From Chitinophagales bacterium (GTDB lineage Bacteria; Bacteroidota; Bacteroidia; Chitinophagales; Chitinophagaceae), in the NCBI GenBank assembly GCA_020636505.1, contig JACJXR010000001.1:124001-188000 (forward strand): a stretch of DNA of 64,000 nucleotides. Reading direction: 5' to 3'. The notes beneath the pieces were generated by a model, which saw only the letters and a program-made list of their open reading frames with translations, did not search any database and was not told the DNA's origin. The position numbers and the translations under genes are program-made. Every line of letters begins with the position of its first letter. Position 1 is the first letter of the stretch. This document shows, piece by piece, positions 34,997-43,838 of this stretch.

Positions 34997-36203
34997 CCTT
35001 GTGTTTGCGAATCACGTTGTTGTAATAAATAATATGCTCGTCTACTATCGGAGACACACTGAACCTATCTATTATTTTCTGTCTTGCTTTTTCTGCCAAC
35101 TCTTTGTTCTTCTCCGGATTTTCCATTAGGTAACATATCTTTTCCGCGAGCTCTTCATAATCGTCAGGGTCTACCAAGATACCGTCCACCATATTGTCTA
35201 TCAGTTCAGGCCCTGAAGTTCGGGTACTGTACACTATAGTTGTTCCGCAACCCATGGCCTCCATCGGAGCCAAAGCAAAACACTCCGCATATGATGGGAA
35301 TACCGCTACCGTCGATTCGCCCAACCGCTCAAACAATACTTTTCTGTCCACATGTCCCAAGAATTGTACACTATGTTTTGACTTGGCATTCAAAAATGCT
35401 TGCACTTTCTCCACAGGACCTTTTCCGTATACACTCAATACAGCTTCGGGATGTTTTTCATGTACAAGATTCCATGCCTTCATCAGCTGATATATACCTT
35501 TCTTCTCAGCAAGGCTACCTGTGTATGTGACCTGCGCATCTTTCTTTACAATATCATGCCTCACCTCCGGTACTTTGATGGTATTATACAATACATCTAT
35601 CGTACCCGGATATTCCAAATACTCCTTGGTCTTATCGGCCGTGTATCTGCTTGCGCCTGCAACAGCATCCGCATTTATCAATATATCATGCTCTATTTGC
35701 CATATATGTGGTGCAGGAGTAATGCCTGCTTCTCGGTTGAAGTAAGAAACAGAACCATTCAACTTTACCAATGTTGCAACCGGCAGTTTCGGGAATGGCA
35801 CTACCGCCTTACAATGCCTGACATAATCGTTGAAGTCCGGCATCTCCACAATATCTATCTCATGTTTATGAAGCAGGTGCAGTAAAAACTGCTCATACAT
35901 CTTGATGCTCTTGACAATATCCCTATGAAATGCACCCGTGACTGTAAACAGCTTATACAACGCTCTTACAAAAAGTGTCTCTTGCTTGCTGAATATGGAC
36001 GAAGCCATCCCACGTCTAAAACGGTATACCTTGACACCCTCATCCTCAAACTCATCTTCACCACCATAGCCCCAATCGTAAAAACCTACAACAACAACAT
36101 TGTGTCCTTTACGCGCACTCTCTCTTGCCAGTTGCTGAACAACCGTACCTATGCCACCATGCCTACCCGGAGGGTACTCGTCACAAAGAAATAAAATATT
36201 CAT
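34986..36203 (-). CDS. Glycosyltransferase family 4
   Basis: A 405-residue GT-B enzyme starting MNILFLCDEYPPGRHGGIGTVVQQLA, the usual acceptor-domain motif, with a C-terminal domain containing GSLAEKKGIYQLMKAW, FPSYAECFALAPMEAMGCGTTIVYS and the DPDDYEELAEKI helix. Start ATG at 36203 overlaps the stop of the flippase gene by four bases. Confidence 0.93.
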   Translation of the reverse strand: MNILFLCDEYPPGRHGGIGTVVQQLARESARKGHNVVVVGFYDWGYGGEDEFEDEGVKVYRFRRGMASSIFSKQETLFVRALYKLFTVTGAFHRDIVKSIKMYEQFLLHLLHKHEIDIVEMPDFNDYVRHCKAVVPFPKLPVATLVKLNGSVSYFNREAGITPAPHIWQIEHDILINADAVAGASRYTADKTKEYLEYPGTIDVLYNTIKVPEVRHDIVKKDAQVTYTGSLAEKKGIYQLMKAWNLVHEKHPEAVLSVYGKGPVEKVQAFLNAKSKHSVQFLGHVDRKVLFERLGESTVAVFPSYAECFALAPMEAMGCGTTIVYSTRTSGPELIDNMVDGILVDPDDYEELAEKICYLMENPEKNKELAEKARQKIIDRFSVSPIVDEHIIYYNNVIRKHKGEG

Positions 36204-37621
36204 TTTTTCAAATACGATAACACCATCCTGAAATGGCTTCTTCCTATTTTACCTGTCATCAATGCTATTGCAACATATGCAACGCAAGCGACAATCACTT
36301 TCAATATATAGTGCATCTCGATAAATGAAATGCCTATGTAAACCATCGCTGCAATTGCAAAGAAAAGTACTAATACATTCAGAGAAATTTTCATCACAAA
36401 TCTTGCAACGGTCTTATAGTACAAAAATCCTTGAATTACAGTAGTGAACAAATATGCACCTGCGGCACCCAAACCACCATAAAACGGTATCAACACAAGG
36501 TTTAACAACAAGTTGGAAACAGCCACCGTCATTGTGATGGCGGCTATCCTTTTATACTTACGTGCAGAGAAGGTAAGTGTCCACATCAGATTGATCATGA
36601 ACTGCAAGGGGATGCACAGAGACAATATCAACATCTCCGTTTCGTTGGATGAGCCATACTTACCTGTAAACAGATCATCCAACAGCGGCGACCATATAAG
36701 GTTGATGGTAATGGGTATCAACATGGAGAAGAACACCAACATGGAAAAAAGCTTCCTCACCTCTTGTTGTTTACCCTCCTCGAGCCGTCCGCCCGAAGCC
36801 AACAGTCTTGCAAACGCATTCAATATTATTGGGGCTATGATAACTATCGGCAATCTTGCCAACTCGTATGCCCTGTAAGCAAAGCTGTACCCACCTGTTG
36901 CAGCGTACGTGGTTATCAAACCCAACAGTATCCAATCGATACGAGACAAGCTGCTATCGAATATGATGGACAAGTATTGAGGTAACGATTCTTTGATCAA
37001 CTTTTGGTAAGCCACATATTTGAATCTGAAGCTGAATCCTGTTCTGTTCAAAACATACAAGAGTAGTAACACCAATTCCAACGCAGAACAGCCTATCAAC
37101 ACAAGTGCTACATATTCGATGCTTAAAATACCACTGTTCACCAACCAAAACGCCAGAGCTATTTTGCATAGATTGCTGAACACTGCTATCACCCCATATG
37201 GAGTGAATATGTGTTTGGCATTGAGGTACTGCTTAAGTGGAAGTACGAGATACAAAAAGCACTGTGCTCCGAAGAAAAGAGGTAAGTATCGAATACCTTC
37301 AGGACATGCCGTACAAATTCCTGAAAGAAGATATATGATGATCCACGCCACAACAGAAGTCACCAAGGCATGAATAAAGAATGCAGCAGCAGCCCAGTCG
37401 GATGTAGACGAAGCGGCAATCCTACGAACGACTACCTGCTCCATACCAAAGCCTATTACAGTCACTACAAGAGCGGACACCGCATTGGCCCAGTTGATAA
37501 GCCCAAACTCAGTTTCATCCAGGTAATATGCGGCTATCAGCAGAAAGACCACCCCCAGTACCTGCAGGGCAATAGCCTGCAAACCGGATGAGAAAAAAGA
37601 TTTCAGGAGTTTGCCTTTCAA
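36200..37621 (-). CDS. Polysaccharide flippase (Wzx/MATE-like)
   Basis: A 473-residue protein with about twelve to fourteen membrane segments, of the oligosaccharide flippase family that moves lipid-linked repeat units across the inner membrane. The N-terminus KSFFSSGLQAIALQVLGVVFLLIAAYYLDETEFGLI matches the family. There is no ATG before the first membrane segment; the start must be TTG at 37621. A perfect -7 box lies 27 bases upstream. It is the first gene of the six-gene minus-strand operon and is divergent from the O-antigen ligase-like gene with only about 60 bases between. Confidence 0.9.
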   Translation of the reverse strand: MKGKLLKSFFSSGLQAIALQVLGVVFLLIAAYYLDETEFGLINWANAVSALVVTVIGFGMEQVVVRRIAASSTSDWAAAAFFIHALVTSVVAWIIIYLLSGICTACPEGIRYLPLFFGAQCFLYLVLPLKQYLNAKHIFTPYGVIAVFSNLCKIALAFWLVNSGILSIEYVALVLIGCSALELVLLLLYVLNRTGFSFRFKYVAYQKLIKESLPQYLSIIFDSSLSRIDWILLGLITTYAATGGYSFAYRAYELARLPIVIIAPIILNAFARLLASGGRLEEGKQQEVRKLFSMLVFFSMLIPITINLIWSPLLDDLFTGKYGSSNETEMLILSLCIPLQFMINLMWTLTFSARKYKRIAAITMTVAVSNLLLNLVLIPFYGGLGAAGAYLFTTVIQGFLYYKTVARFVMKISLNVLVLFFAIAAMVYIGISFIEMHYILKVIVACVAYVAIALMTGKIGRSHFRMVLSYLKK

Positions 37622-37647
37622 CGTGCGGTTAATTTATTCTAAACTGA

Positions 37648-37655
37648 CAAAAATA
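37648..37655 (-). promoter_or_regulatory. -7 promoter box (TATTTTTG) for the polysaccharide operon
   Basis: Perfect TAnnTTTG on the minus strand, 26 bases before the flippase TTG start. The opposite strand has TACTTTTA at 37670-37677, five bases before the ATG at 37683, so the two arms of the locus are driven by overlapping divergent promoters. Confidence 0.5.
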
Positions 37656-37682
37656 ATATATAATTCAGCTACTTTTACAGTT

Positions 37683-38966
37683 ATGTTAAGAGCTGCCCGG
37701 TTATCGAACTTGCAGTATTTGATCTTATACGTCCTTGCTTTCGTATTATCGTTCTCTTTCTACTACGCAGCTGTAAGTATAATGCTGCTTACTTTAGTGT
37801 GGCTTTTCAGCACAGATTACAAACAATTGATATCCAACATCAAGGAGCGGAAAATCGTTCTGGCCTTTGTTGGCTACTTTCTGTTTTTCGCCATCAGTTA
37901 CTTTTACAGTACAGATAAAGCGCAGTCTTCTTTTGACCTGCAAACCAAAACCAGCTTACTGCTGCTACCCATAATTATAGGGGCAGGAATGAACCTGAAG
38001 AAAGAACATATAGAAAAGGTCTTTTTCAGTTTTGTATTGGGTATTACCACATCTGCCATCATAAGCATTGCGAGGGCCTATTTCGAGTGGAAAACAACGC
38101 ATAACACCGAAGTATTCTTCTATCATAACCTTGTTTCGCAATATGATACTAATGCGGTATATGTTGCCCTGTATTGCTTTTTCTCAATCGGATTACTGCT
38201 TTTCTATAACTGGAGCAACTTTTTCAAAGGCCGATTAATGATTATTAGGGTTGCATTGTTAGGGCTACAACTTACCTACTTTTTGCTGCTGTCGTCAAGA
38301 ATGTTGATACTGTTGATGTTGGCTTTCATGATACCTTACTTCCTATTCCGCTTCTTACATCAAAAGATATCCAAAGTACAACTGGTGGGCCTGACTGTCA
38401 TCATTGTTTTGACCTTTGCTTCCATCTTTGCTTTCGACAACCCCGTTCGAGATAGATTTGAGGATGTGTTGAAAAAAGACATGACCATCGTAACGCTCAA
38501 CGATTATTCAAATGTGAAGGAAGAGAACTTCAGCAATGTCACATTAAGACTTTTTCTATGGCGTGTCGGAATCGAGAACGTAAATCAAAACAACCTATGG
38601 CTGACTGGAGCCGGCAATGGAGATGCTCAAGACCTGCAAAATGAAAAATTCAGGGCATATAAGTTCCCAAATATGGTGGAAGGCTCCGCCAACCAATCAC
38701 CGGTTTTCAACGCCAACCTTCACAACATGCTGTTGCAAACCTTGATAATGGTCGGGCTGCCTGCCGTCATATTACTGTTGATCATATTTTTCACACCTTT
38801 TTATCACATTAATAGATTAGCTATTCAACCCTGGTTTGTCATATTCCATATTTCCTCATTTTTCTTCATGATGCAGGAGTCTATGCTGCAAACACAGGCA
38901 GGAACAGTGTATTACACATTGTTTTATTCCATCTTTATCGCAGGGTTCTATATAAAGAAAATATAA
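37683..38966 (+). CDS. O-antigen ligase family membrane protein
   Basis: A 427-residue protein with about ten membrane segments and a periplasmic loop near residues 265-355 before the last segments. The motif FNANLHNMLLQTLIMVGLPAV in that region is the HNxxLxxxxxxG pattern of the WaaL/PF04932 family, with SSRMLILLMLAF upstream. It could join glycan to lipid A or a terminal acceptor, or polymerise repeats. The frame is open from 37611, but the ATG at 37683 fits the N-terminal hydrophobic segment and promoter. It is the second Wzy/WaaL-type protein of the locus. Confidence 0.88.
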   Translation: MLRAARLSNLQYLILYVLAFVLSFSFYYAAVSIMLLTLVWLFSTDYKQLISNIKERKIVLAFVGYFLFFAISYFYSTDKAQSSFDLQTKTSLLLLPIIIGAGMNLKKEHIEKVFFSFVLGITTSAIISIARAYFEWKTTHNTEVFFYHNLVSQYDTNAVYVALYCFFSIGLLLFYNWSNFFKGRLMIIRVALLGLQLTYFLLLSSRMLILLMLAFMIPYFLFRFLHQKISKVQLVGLTVIIVLTFASIFAFDNPVRDRFEDVLKKDMTIVTLNDYSNVKEENFSNVTLRLFLWRVGIENVNQNNLWLTGAGNGDAQDLQNEKFRAYKFPNMVEGSANQSPVFNANLHNMLLQTLIMVGLPAVILLLIIFFTPFYHINRLAIQPWFVIFHISSFFFMMQESMLQTQAGTVYYTLFYSIFIAGFYIKKI

Positions 38967-39087
38967 ATTATTACCTTATCATTAAATTAATCCAAAAAAA
39001 ATACTGAAATTTGCCCCGAATTGACAAAACTGACACGATTTTTGCTATTAGTGTTGGTAGAGTAAAAATTCAGGATTAGGACAATAG

Positions 39088-39825
39088 ATGGAACAACCGT
39101 TTGTAATAAAATTACCATTGACTCAGCCGTCAAGACCGGCGCCTCAGCAGTCTGAAATATCAGAGATACGTGAAATGTTCCGCGAGATGAACCACAGATA
39201 TATGGTACATCAACCGGCTCCGTACTACGCTACGGTGAAACGCATTATGGACATCACAATATCTATGACATTCATACTGTTGGTGATGTCATGGTTATAC
39301 CCCATAATCGCCCTATTAATAAAATTGACATCCAAAGGTCCTGTTTTCTTCATTCAGAAGCGTACCGGCTACAAAGGGCTTGAGTTTGACTGCTACAAGT
39401 TTCGTACAATGTATGTGAACGACGATGCAGATAAAAAGCAAGCCACCCAAAATGACAAACGCATCACTCCTGTAGGTAAGTTCCTCAGATTAACCCACTT
39501 AGACGAAACTGCACAGTTTTTCAATGTGCTTTTGGGTGACATGTCCATCGTAGGCCCAAGGCCGCACATGCTGTATCATACAAGGTATTATTCTCAATTC
39601 ATTCCATATTATCACCTCCGCCACGAGTCTGTACCAGGGATGACCGGTATGGCTCAAATAAAAGGCTATATAGGTGAGATAAACGAAGAGCGTGAACTGA
39701 GGAAACGTATCCAGTGGGATATTTTCTACTTAAAGAACAAGAGCGTCGGCTTGGAGATAAGCATCATATTCCAAACCTTCTTGCAGGTTTTCGTTAAAGC
39801 ATTCGAAGGGCTTAAAAAGAAATAA
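39088..39825 (+). CDS. Short bacterial sugar transferase (priming enzyme)
   Basis: A 245-residue phosphoglycosyl transferase with a single membrane segment at about 53-77 (IMDITISMTFILLVMSWLYPIIA) and the catalytic domain: KRTGYKGLEFDCYKFRTMYVNDDADK, LDETAQFFNVLLGDMSIVGPRPH, PGMTGMAQIKGY. It has an unusual 45-residue hydrophilic N-terminal extension. It would start the lipid-linked glycan by placing a sugar phosphate on undecaprenyl phosphate. It follows the O-antigen ligase-like gene by 121 bases on the same strand. Confidence 0.92.
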   Translation: MEQPFVIKLPLTQPSRPAPQQSEISEIREMFREMNHRYMVHQPAPYYATVKRIMDITISMTFILLVMSWLYPIIALLIKLTSKGPVFFIQKRTGYKGLEFDCYKFRTMYVNDDADKKQATQNDKRITPVGKFLRLTHLDETAQFFNVLLGDMSIVGPRPHMLYHTRYYSQFIPYYHLRHESVPGMTGMAQIKGYIGEINEERELRKRIQWDIFYLKNKSVGLEISIIFQTFLQVFVKAFEGLKKK

Positions 39826-39911
39826 AGCTCAATTTTCGGTTATATTATTCTTAAGGCATTTTCCGTAGTCAATTTTTCTGTACTTTTCGTACACACAAAA
39901 ATTGCCGGACG

Positions 39912-40736
39912 ATGCCTTATTTAGTTACAGCCACAGATTTTTCGGAAATAGCCAACAATGCTATCGACTATGCATGCAATATGGCCAATGACCAAAAAAT
40001 ATCGTTGACCATTGTACACTCTTACACTGTACCGGTTGCATTTCATGACAACCCGATGCCTGTGATACCGATGGAAGAAAGCAAACAGATAGCCGAAGAG
40101 CAAATGTCTAAACTTGCGGAGGAACTTTCATCCAAATATCCTGGACTTGAAATAAACAGTGAGTTGGCATACGGTGATATCACCGACCATCTGAAAGATA
40201 TGACCAAAGAGGCAAAACCTCTGGCTGTGGTGATAGGCAACAGTGTAAGCGAAAACGAAGGCTTTTGGTTGGGAGGCAACCTATTGACGGTTCTTAAGTC
40301 CCTGCACTGCCCTGTGATAGCCATACCTCCGGGGTATCAATACAAGAAGCCTACAAGTATTTGCTTTGCGTGCGACTACCACAACATCAAAAGCACATTA
40401 CCGGCTGAAGAAGTAATTCAATTGACAAACAGAACAGGGGCATCGTTCCATGTATTGAACATAGATCATGAGAACAAGGGCTTTGAAGCCAACACTCCTT
40501 TCGAGTCAACAGAATTGCATAGTATGCTGAAGTGTCTCAATCCATCATACCATTATGTGGACAATGAAGATACAGACGAGGGTATTCAACAGTTTGTGTC
40601 AGAGAACAATATGGATTGGTTGATGGTGATGCCGCACAAGCACAACTTCTTTGAGGGGTTGTTTCACAAAAGCCACACCAAGCAAATCGTAAAGCACGCC
40701 AAAGTACCATTGGTGGCCATACACGACAAAGCCTAA
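39912..40736 (+). CDS. Universal stress protein, tandem UspA domains
   Basis: A 274-residue cytoplasmic protein with two UspA-like domains. The first (about 1-145) starts PYLVTATDFSEIANNAIDYAC and ends GNSVSENEGFWLGGNLLTVLKSLHCPVIAIPPG, which departs from the usual ATP-binding G-2x-G-9x-G(S/T) motif. The second (about 150-274) is shorter and divergent, ending VKHAKVPLVAIHD. Role in stress survival is inferred from family. The 3' end overlaps a convergent gene by four bases. Confidence 0.9.
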   Translation: MPYLVTATDFSEIANNAIDYACNMANDQKISLTIVHSYTVPVAFHDNPMPVIPMEESKQIAEEQMSKLAEELSSKYPGLEINSELAYGDITDHLKDMTKEAKPLAVVIGNSVSENEGFWLGGNLLTVLKSLHCPVIAIPPGYQYKKPTSICFACDYHNIKSTLPAEEVIQLTNRTGASFHVLNIDHENKGFEANTPFESTELHSMLKCLNPSYHYVDNEDTDEGIQQFVSENNMDWLMVMPHKHNFFEGLFHKSHTKQIVKHAKVPLVAIHDKA

Positions 40737-41077
40737 GACTTGGGCTTTTTGCGAATGGTGGAAATAAGTATATCCAACCCTACCTCCAACATCTTCCATT
40801 TGAGATAGCCGGTCGTTATTTTTTTGATGATATACTTCAGTGTTTCTTTCTCCAATTTTCTTTCGAGGAAACCGATAACAGGTATGGAGAGTGCCAATAG
40901 TTTTTCCGACACACCTTTGGACATAAGAAAGTCGGTAACAGTTTCTATCGTATCAGCGACACCTTCTTCCATAAAAGAACTTGCGTCCTTTTTTTGAGAC
41001 GACCTTATCAAGGCGGCTTTTTCTTGCCTTAACTCCTTTAGGCTGCTAAAGCTCTTATGGTATAAATTCAAACTCAT
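40733..41077 (-). CDS. Hypothetical protein in YtxH/holin-X cluster
   Basis: A 114-residue protein not recognised. It has a basic N-terminus, an amphipathic middle (EEGVADTIETVTDFLMSKGVSEKLLALSIPVIGFLERKL) and a basic C-terminus ending RKKPKS; a weak hydrophobic stretch at about 60-72 could touch the membrane. It starts two bases after the holin-X-like gene and is clearly in the same operon. Its 3' end overlaps the universal stress protein gene by four bases. Confidence 0.75.
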   Translation of the reverse strand: MSLNLYHKSFSSLKELRQEKAALIRSSQKKDASSFMEEGVADTIETVTDFLMSKGVSEKLLALSIPVIGFLERKLEKETLKYIIKKITTGYLKWKMLEVGLDILISTIRKKPKS

Positions 41078-41079
41078 CT

Positions 41080-41439
41080 TTACTGCTCATCCTCCTTTTC
41101 TCCGTAATCTTCTTCTATATCGTTTGTGAAAAGATCGATGAAAATATCGGCCAGCTTGGTGATTATCTTCCTACGCATAAGCACAAAGCCGATCAATATA
41201 AGTACGAATACACCTGAAGTTATCAAGAACCCTAATGCAGCATTGTCAAGAACATCTGCGAGGTACATACTCAATGCCACCCCAAGAAAGATAACAACAG
41301 AGCCGCCTGCAATCATCAAGAAACCCATGAACATGGTGTAACCCATGATGAGCGATGTACGTTCTATTACACTGAGCTTGACTATATCCAGCTTTACCTC
41401 AATGTACTTCAGTCCTTTGTCCAGCAAGTTTCTAAGCAT
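41080..41439 (-). CDS. Phage holin family (holin-X-like) membrane protein
   Basis: A 119-residue protein with two membrane segments (about 29-54 and 67-88) separated by a short loop, flanked by an amphipathic N-terminus and an acidic C-terminus (NDIEEDYGEKEDEQ). It matches the putative actinobacterial holin-X/DUF1469-like pattern that annotation pipelines call phage holin, but no phage genes are nearby. Paired with YtxH, it is more likely a stress or envelope protein. It lies seven bases after the ytxH gene. Confidence 0.82.
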   Translation of the reverse strand: MLRNLLDKGLKYIEVKLDIVKLSVIERTSLIMGYTMFMGFLMIAGGSVVIFLGVALSMYLADVLDNAALGFLITSGVFVLILIGFVLMRRKIITKLADIFIDLFTNDIEEDYGEKEDEQ

Positions 41440-41446
41440 GCTTATG

Positions 41447-41683
41447 CTATACGTTATATATTTCTTGTTCTACATCTTCCACCTTCCCCTTGAACTCTCC
41501 CGCTTTCTCTTTCAATTTGTCGGCCCATTTGCCTACATTATCTTTCACGTTATCCAATTGATCCACGATGTTGTCAAGGTCGTGTTGACGCTTGTCCTTG
41601 TCCGTTGCCAAAAGATATCCTACCGCTGCACCAACAGCCGCGCCTATCAATAGTGTTGCAATTGTTTTTCCTGAATTTTCCAT
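41447..41683 (-). CDS. YtxH domain-containing protein
   Basis: A 78-residue protein with one glycine/alanine-rich membrane segment (TIATLLIGAAVGAAVGYLLA, about 7-26) followed by an amphipathic helix rich in Asp and Lys. This is the YtxH (general stress/Gly-zipper) family. It heads a three-gene minus-strand operon with the holin-X-like and hypothetical genes. The 148-base upstream gap is AT-rich and holds no gene. Confidence 0.85.
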   Translation of the reverse strand: MENSGKTIATLLIGAAVGAAVGYLLATDKDKRQHDLDNIVDQLDNVKDNVGKWADKLKEKAGEFKGKVEDVEQEIYNV

Positions 41684-41831
41684 ATGCTTAATGTTTTAGT
41701 GATTCTTACTGATATAAAATTAATTACAAAAATTTACCTGATATGTATTTTATTGGTATCATTTCTTATAATTTAATGTTTTATTAGCAGGATAACAAGT
41801 ACATACAAACTGCTTTAGGGTAGATTCGAAT

Positions 41832-42872
41832 ATGAAATTGCTGACAACTGAAAATCTGAAACAACTGGGACTGATAGCATTGATACTGCTTGTCGGAGTG
41901 ACCATTGCATATCAGTTGTCATCGTTCATACCCGGATTGTTGGGAGCAGCTACCTTGTATATCCTGATGAGGCGTTACTACTATAACCTTGTAGATAACA
42001 GAAAATGGAAGAAATGGTTGGCAGCGACAGTGTTGATACTAGGTGCCATGGTTGTTTTTGTATTACCTCTTGTATTACTCTTCCAAATCTTCATCCCAAA
42101 ATTCCAAGACCTACTGAGCAAGTCAGGACAGTTAAATGAGGTAGTTGCCGCATTGATTGAACAAATAGAAGCAATGAACGTGCCTATTACCGTCAATTCA
42201 GATCAGATATTCGGACTGATACAAAACGCCTCCACATCAGTACCTGCAGTTTTAGGTGCCACAATGAACTTCTTGACAAACGCTGTCCTCGCTTTCTTCA
42301 TCCTATACTTCATGTTTGTGCAAGGCAAGGAGATGGAAAAAAGTATACAAGAATACTTACCGCTGAAAGGTAGAAACGTGGATGATATTTGGAAAGCCAC
42401 GAGGTTGATGGTCAATTCCAATGCCGTCGGTATACCTATTTTGGCCGCCAGTCAGGGGTTGGTTGCCATCATAGGATATAAGATATTCGGTGTATCCTCT
42501 TATGTGATGTGGGGTGCATTGACGGGTATATTCTCTGTTGTTCCCGTTGTGGGGTGTGCCATAATATGGGCTCCGCTTTGTATTTACTTGACGGCGACAG
42601 GACATTCTACAGAAGCAATAGGCTTAGCCATATATTCCTTCATCATCACCGGTGGTGTGGACAATGTTCTACGATTCACCATTCTGAAAAAGTTAGGCGA
42701 CGTTCACCCGATTACCACCGCATTGGGTATCATTGTCGGATTACCATTGTTCGGATTTATGGGCTTCATCTTCGGCCCATTGTTGGTGTCCTACCTATTG
42801 CTGCTGATAAAAGTATATCGTGTTGAATTTTCAACTAACGGTAACGAACCGGAAATAACACCCGAAGAATAA
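41832..42872 (+). CDS. AI-2E family transporter
   Basis: A 346-residue membrane protein of the AI-2 exporter (PF01594) family with about seven to eight hydrophobic segments, a soluble domain at about 85-150 (LLFQIFIPKFQDLLSKSGQLNEVVAALIEQIE) and the family C-terminal block GVDNVLRFTILKKLGDVHPITTALGIIVGLPLFGFMGFIFGPL. The family includes exporters of autoinducer-2 and Na+/H+ antiporters, so the substrate here is open. It ends one base before the convergent nadD. Confidence 0.92.
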   Translation: MKLLTTENLKQLGLIALILLVGVTIAYQLSSFIPGLLGAATLYILMRRYYYNLVDNRKWKKWLAATVLILGAMVVFVLPLVLLFQIFIPKFQDLLSKSGQLNEVVAALIEQIEAMNVPITVNSDQIFGLIQNASTSVPAVLGATMNFLTNAVLAFFILYFMFVQGKEMEKSIQEYLPLKGRNVDDIWKATRLMVNSNAVGIPILAASQGLVAIIGYKIFGVSSYVMWGALTGIFSVVPVVGCAIIWAPLCIYLTATGHSTEAIGLAIYSFIITGGVDNVLRFTILKKLGDVHPITTALGIIVGLPLFGFMGFIFGPLLVSYLLLLIKVYRVEFSTNGNEPEITPEE

Positions 42873-42873
42873 C

Positions 42874-43443
42874 CTACTTATAGTAGTTGCTACCTGCTAA
42901 ATATTCGTGCACCTTTTCAGGCACCAAATATCGTATCGACTTACCATCCTTCACTTGTTGCCTGATGAATGTAGCCGATATGGAAAGCAACGGCGCTTCC
43001 ATGATGGTTAAGTCGGCTCCGTGTGTTTCAGTTATTTCAAAACCCGGCCTTTTGTATATGAGTATCGGATAATCCTTTACCAGATGCTCGAAATTTTTCC
43101 AACGGTGAATGTTTTGAAAACTATCCGAACCCATAATAACCGAGAAACGTTCCAGTGGAAACTTTTCACTCAAATAAGTAAGCGTATCGATGGTGTAAGA
43201 CGGCTTGGCCAATTGAAACTCCACATTGCTGGCTCTGAACTTGGGATTGTCCTCTATACCCAACCTAACAAGGTGCAACCTATCATACTCGTTCAACAGC
43301 GAGTTGGAATCCTTCAAAGGATTATGCGGCGACACCACGAACCATATTTTATCAATGTCCGCATGCTCCACAATGTGATTGGCTACAATAAGATGACCTA
43401 TATGAATGGGATTGAAACTACCGAAAAACAGCCCTATACGCAT
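42874..43443 (-). CDS. nadD: Nicotinate-nucleotide adenylyltransferase
   Basis: Adenylates nicotinate mononucleotide to deamido-NAD in NAD synthesis. The 189-residue protein carries the nucleotidyltransferase motif GSFNPIHIGHLIVAN (8-22), IMGSDSFQNIHRWKN in the middle and the C-terminal SISATFIRQQVKDGKSIRYLVP. Start ATG at 43443. It lies 76 bases downstream of feoA on the same strand. Confidence 0.96.
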   Translation of the reverse strand: MRIGLFFGSFNPIHIGHLIVANHIVEHADIDKIWFVVSPHNPLKDSNSLLNEYDRLHLVRLGIEDNPKFRASNVEFQLAKPSYTIDTLTYLSEKFPLERFSVIMGSDSFQNIHRWKNFEHLVKDYPILIYKRPGFEITETHGADLTIMEAPLLSISATFIRQQVKDGKSIRYLVPEKVHEYLAGSNYYK

Positions 43444-43519
43444 GACGGCAAATGTAATTAAAATCGTTTCAGAAGGGAAAAACCGTGAGATTGATTTGTC
43501 AATTCCTTAATAAGCAGAC

Positions 43520-43768
43520 CTAATTATTGGCCTTTACCCATATGTTTTTCGCATCTTCTTTGCGAATGCTCAGGTAATAACCCGCTATTTGTATGGCAAT
43601 CGGGTCACCCATTGGAGCTACCATCTCTATCCAAACCGGCTCCCCGGGAACACAGCCCATTTCCAGCAACGTAAGCTGAAATTCACTCTCTTCGTGGCTG
43701 TGTATCACAGCCTTCTGTCCTTTCTTCAGCTCCGAAAGCCTAATGGCTTTTTCTTCAATGGCATCCAT
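43520..43768 (-). CDS. feoA: FeoA domain protein
   Basis: An 82-residue SH3-like protein of the FeoA family: AIRLSELKKGQKAVI, LLEMGCVPGEPVWIEMVAPMGDPIAIQIAGYYLSIRKEDA. FeoA helps the ferrous iron transporter FeoB. No feoB is in the window, which is uncommon, so it may act elsewhere or be a FeoA-like regulator domain alone. Start is the ATG at 43768; a TTG three bases upstream is less likely. A perfect -7 box lies 21 bases upstream. Confidence 0.88.
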   Translation of the reverse strand: MDAIEEKAIRLSELKKGQKAVIHSHEESEFQLTLLEMGCVPGEPVWIEMVAPMGDPIAIQIAGYYLSIRKEDAKNIWVKANN

Positions 43769-43789
43769 CAATTGTATACTTTAGCAGCA

Positions 43790-43797
43790 CAAAGGTA
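43790..43797 (-). promoter_or_regulatory. -7 promoter box (TACCTTTG) for feoA-nadD
   Basis: Perfect TAnnTTTG on the minus strand, 21 bases before the feoA ATG. No Fur-like palindrome is obvious in the 70-base gap shared with ybeY. Confidence 0.5.
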
Positions 43798-43838
43798 AGG
43801 GTAAAAAAACTTTACCGACATTTGCGCCAAATATAGTT

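Noticed and set aside
41080..41439. Holin-like gene considered as evidence of a prophage
   Set aside because: No integrase, capsid, tail or lysin gene nearby; the partner is a YtxH stress protein.
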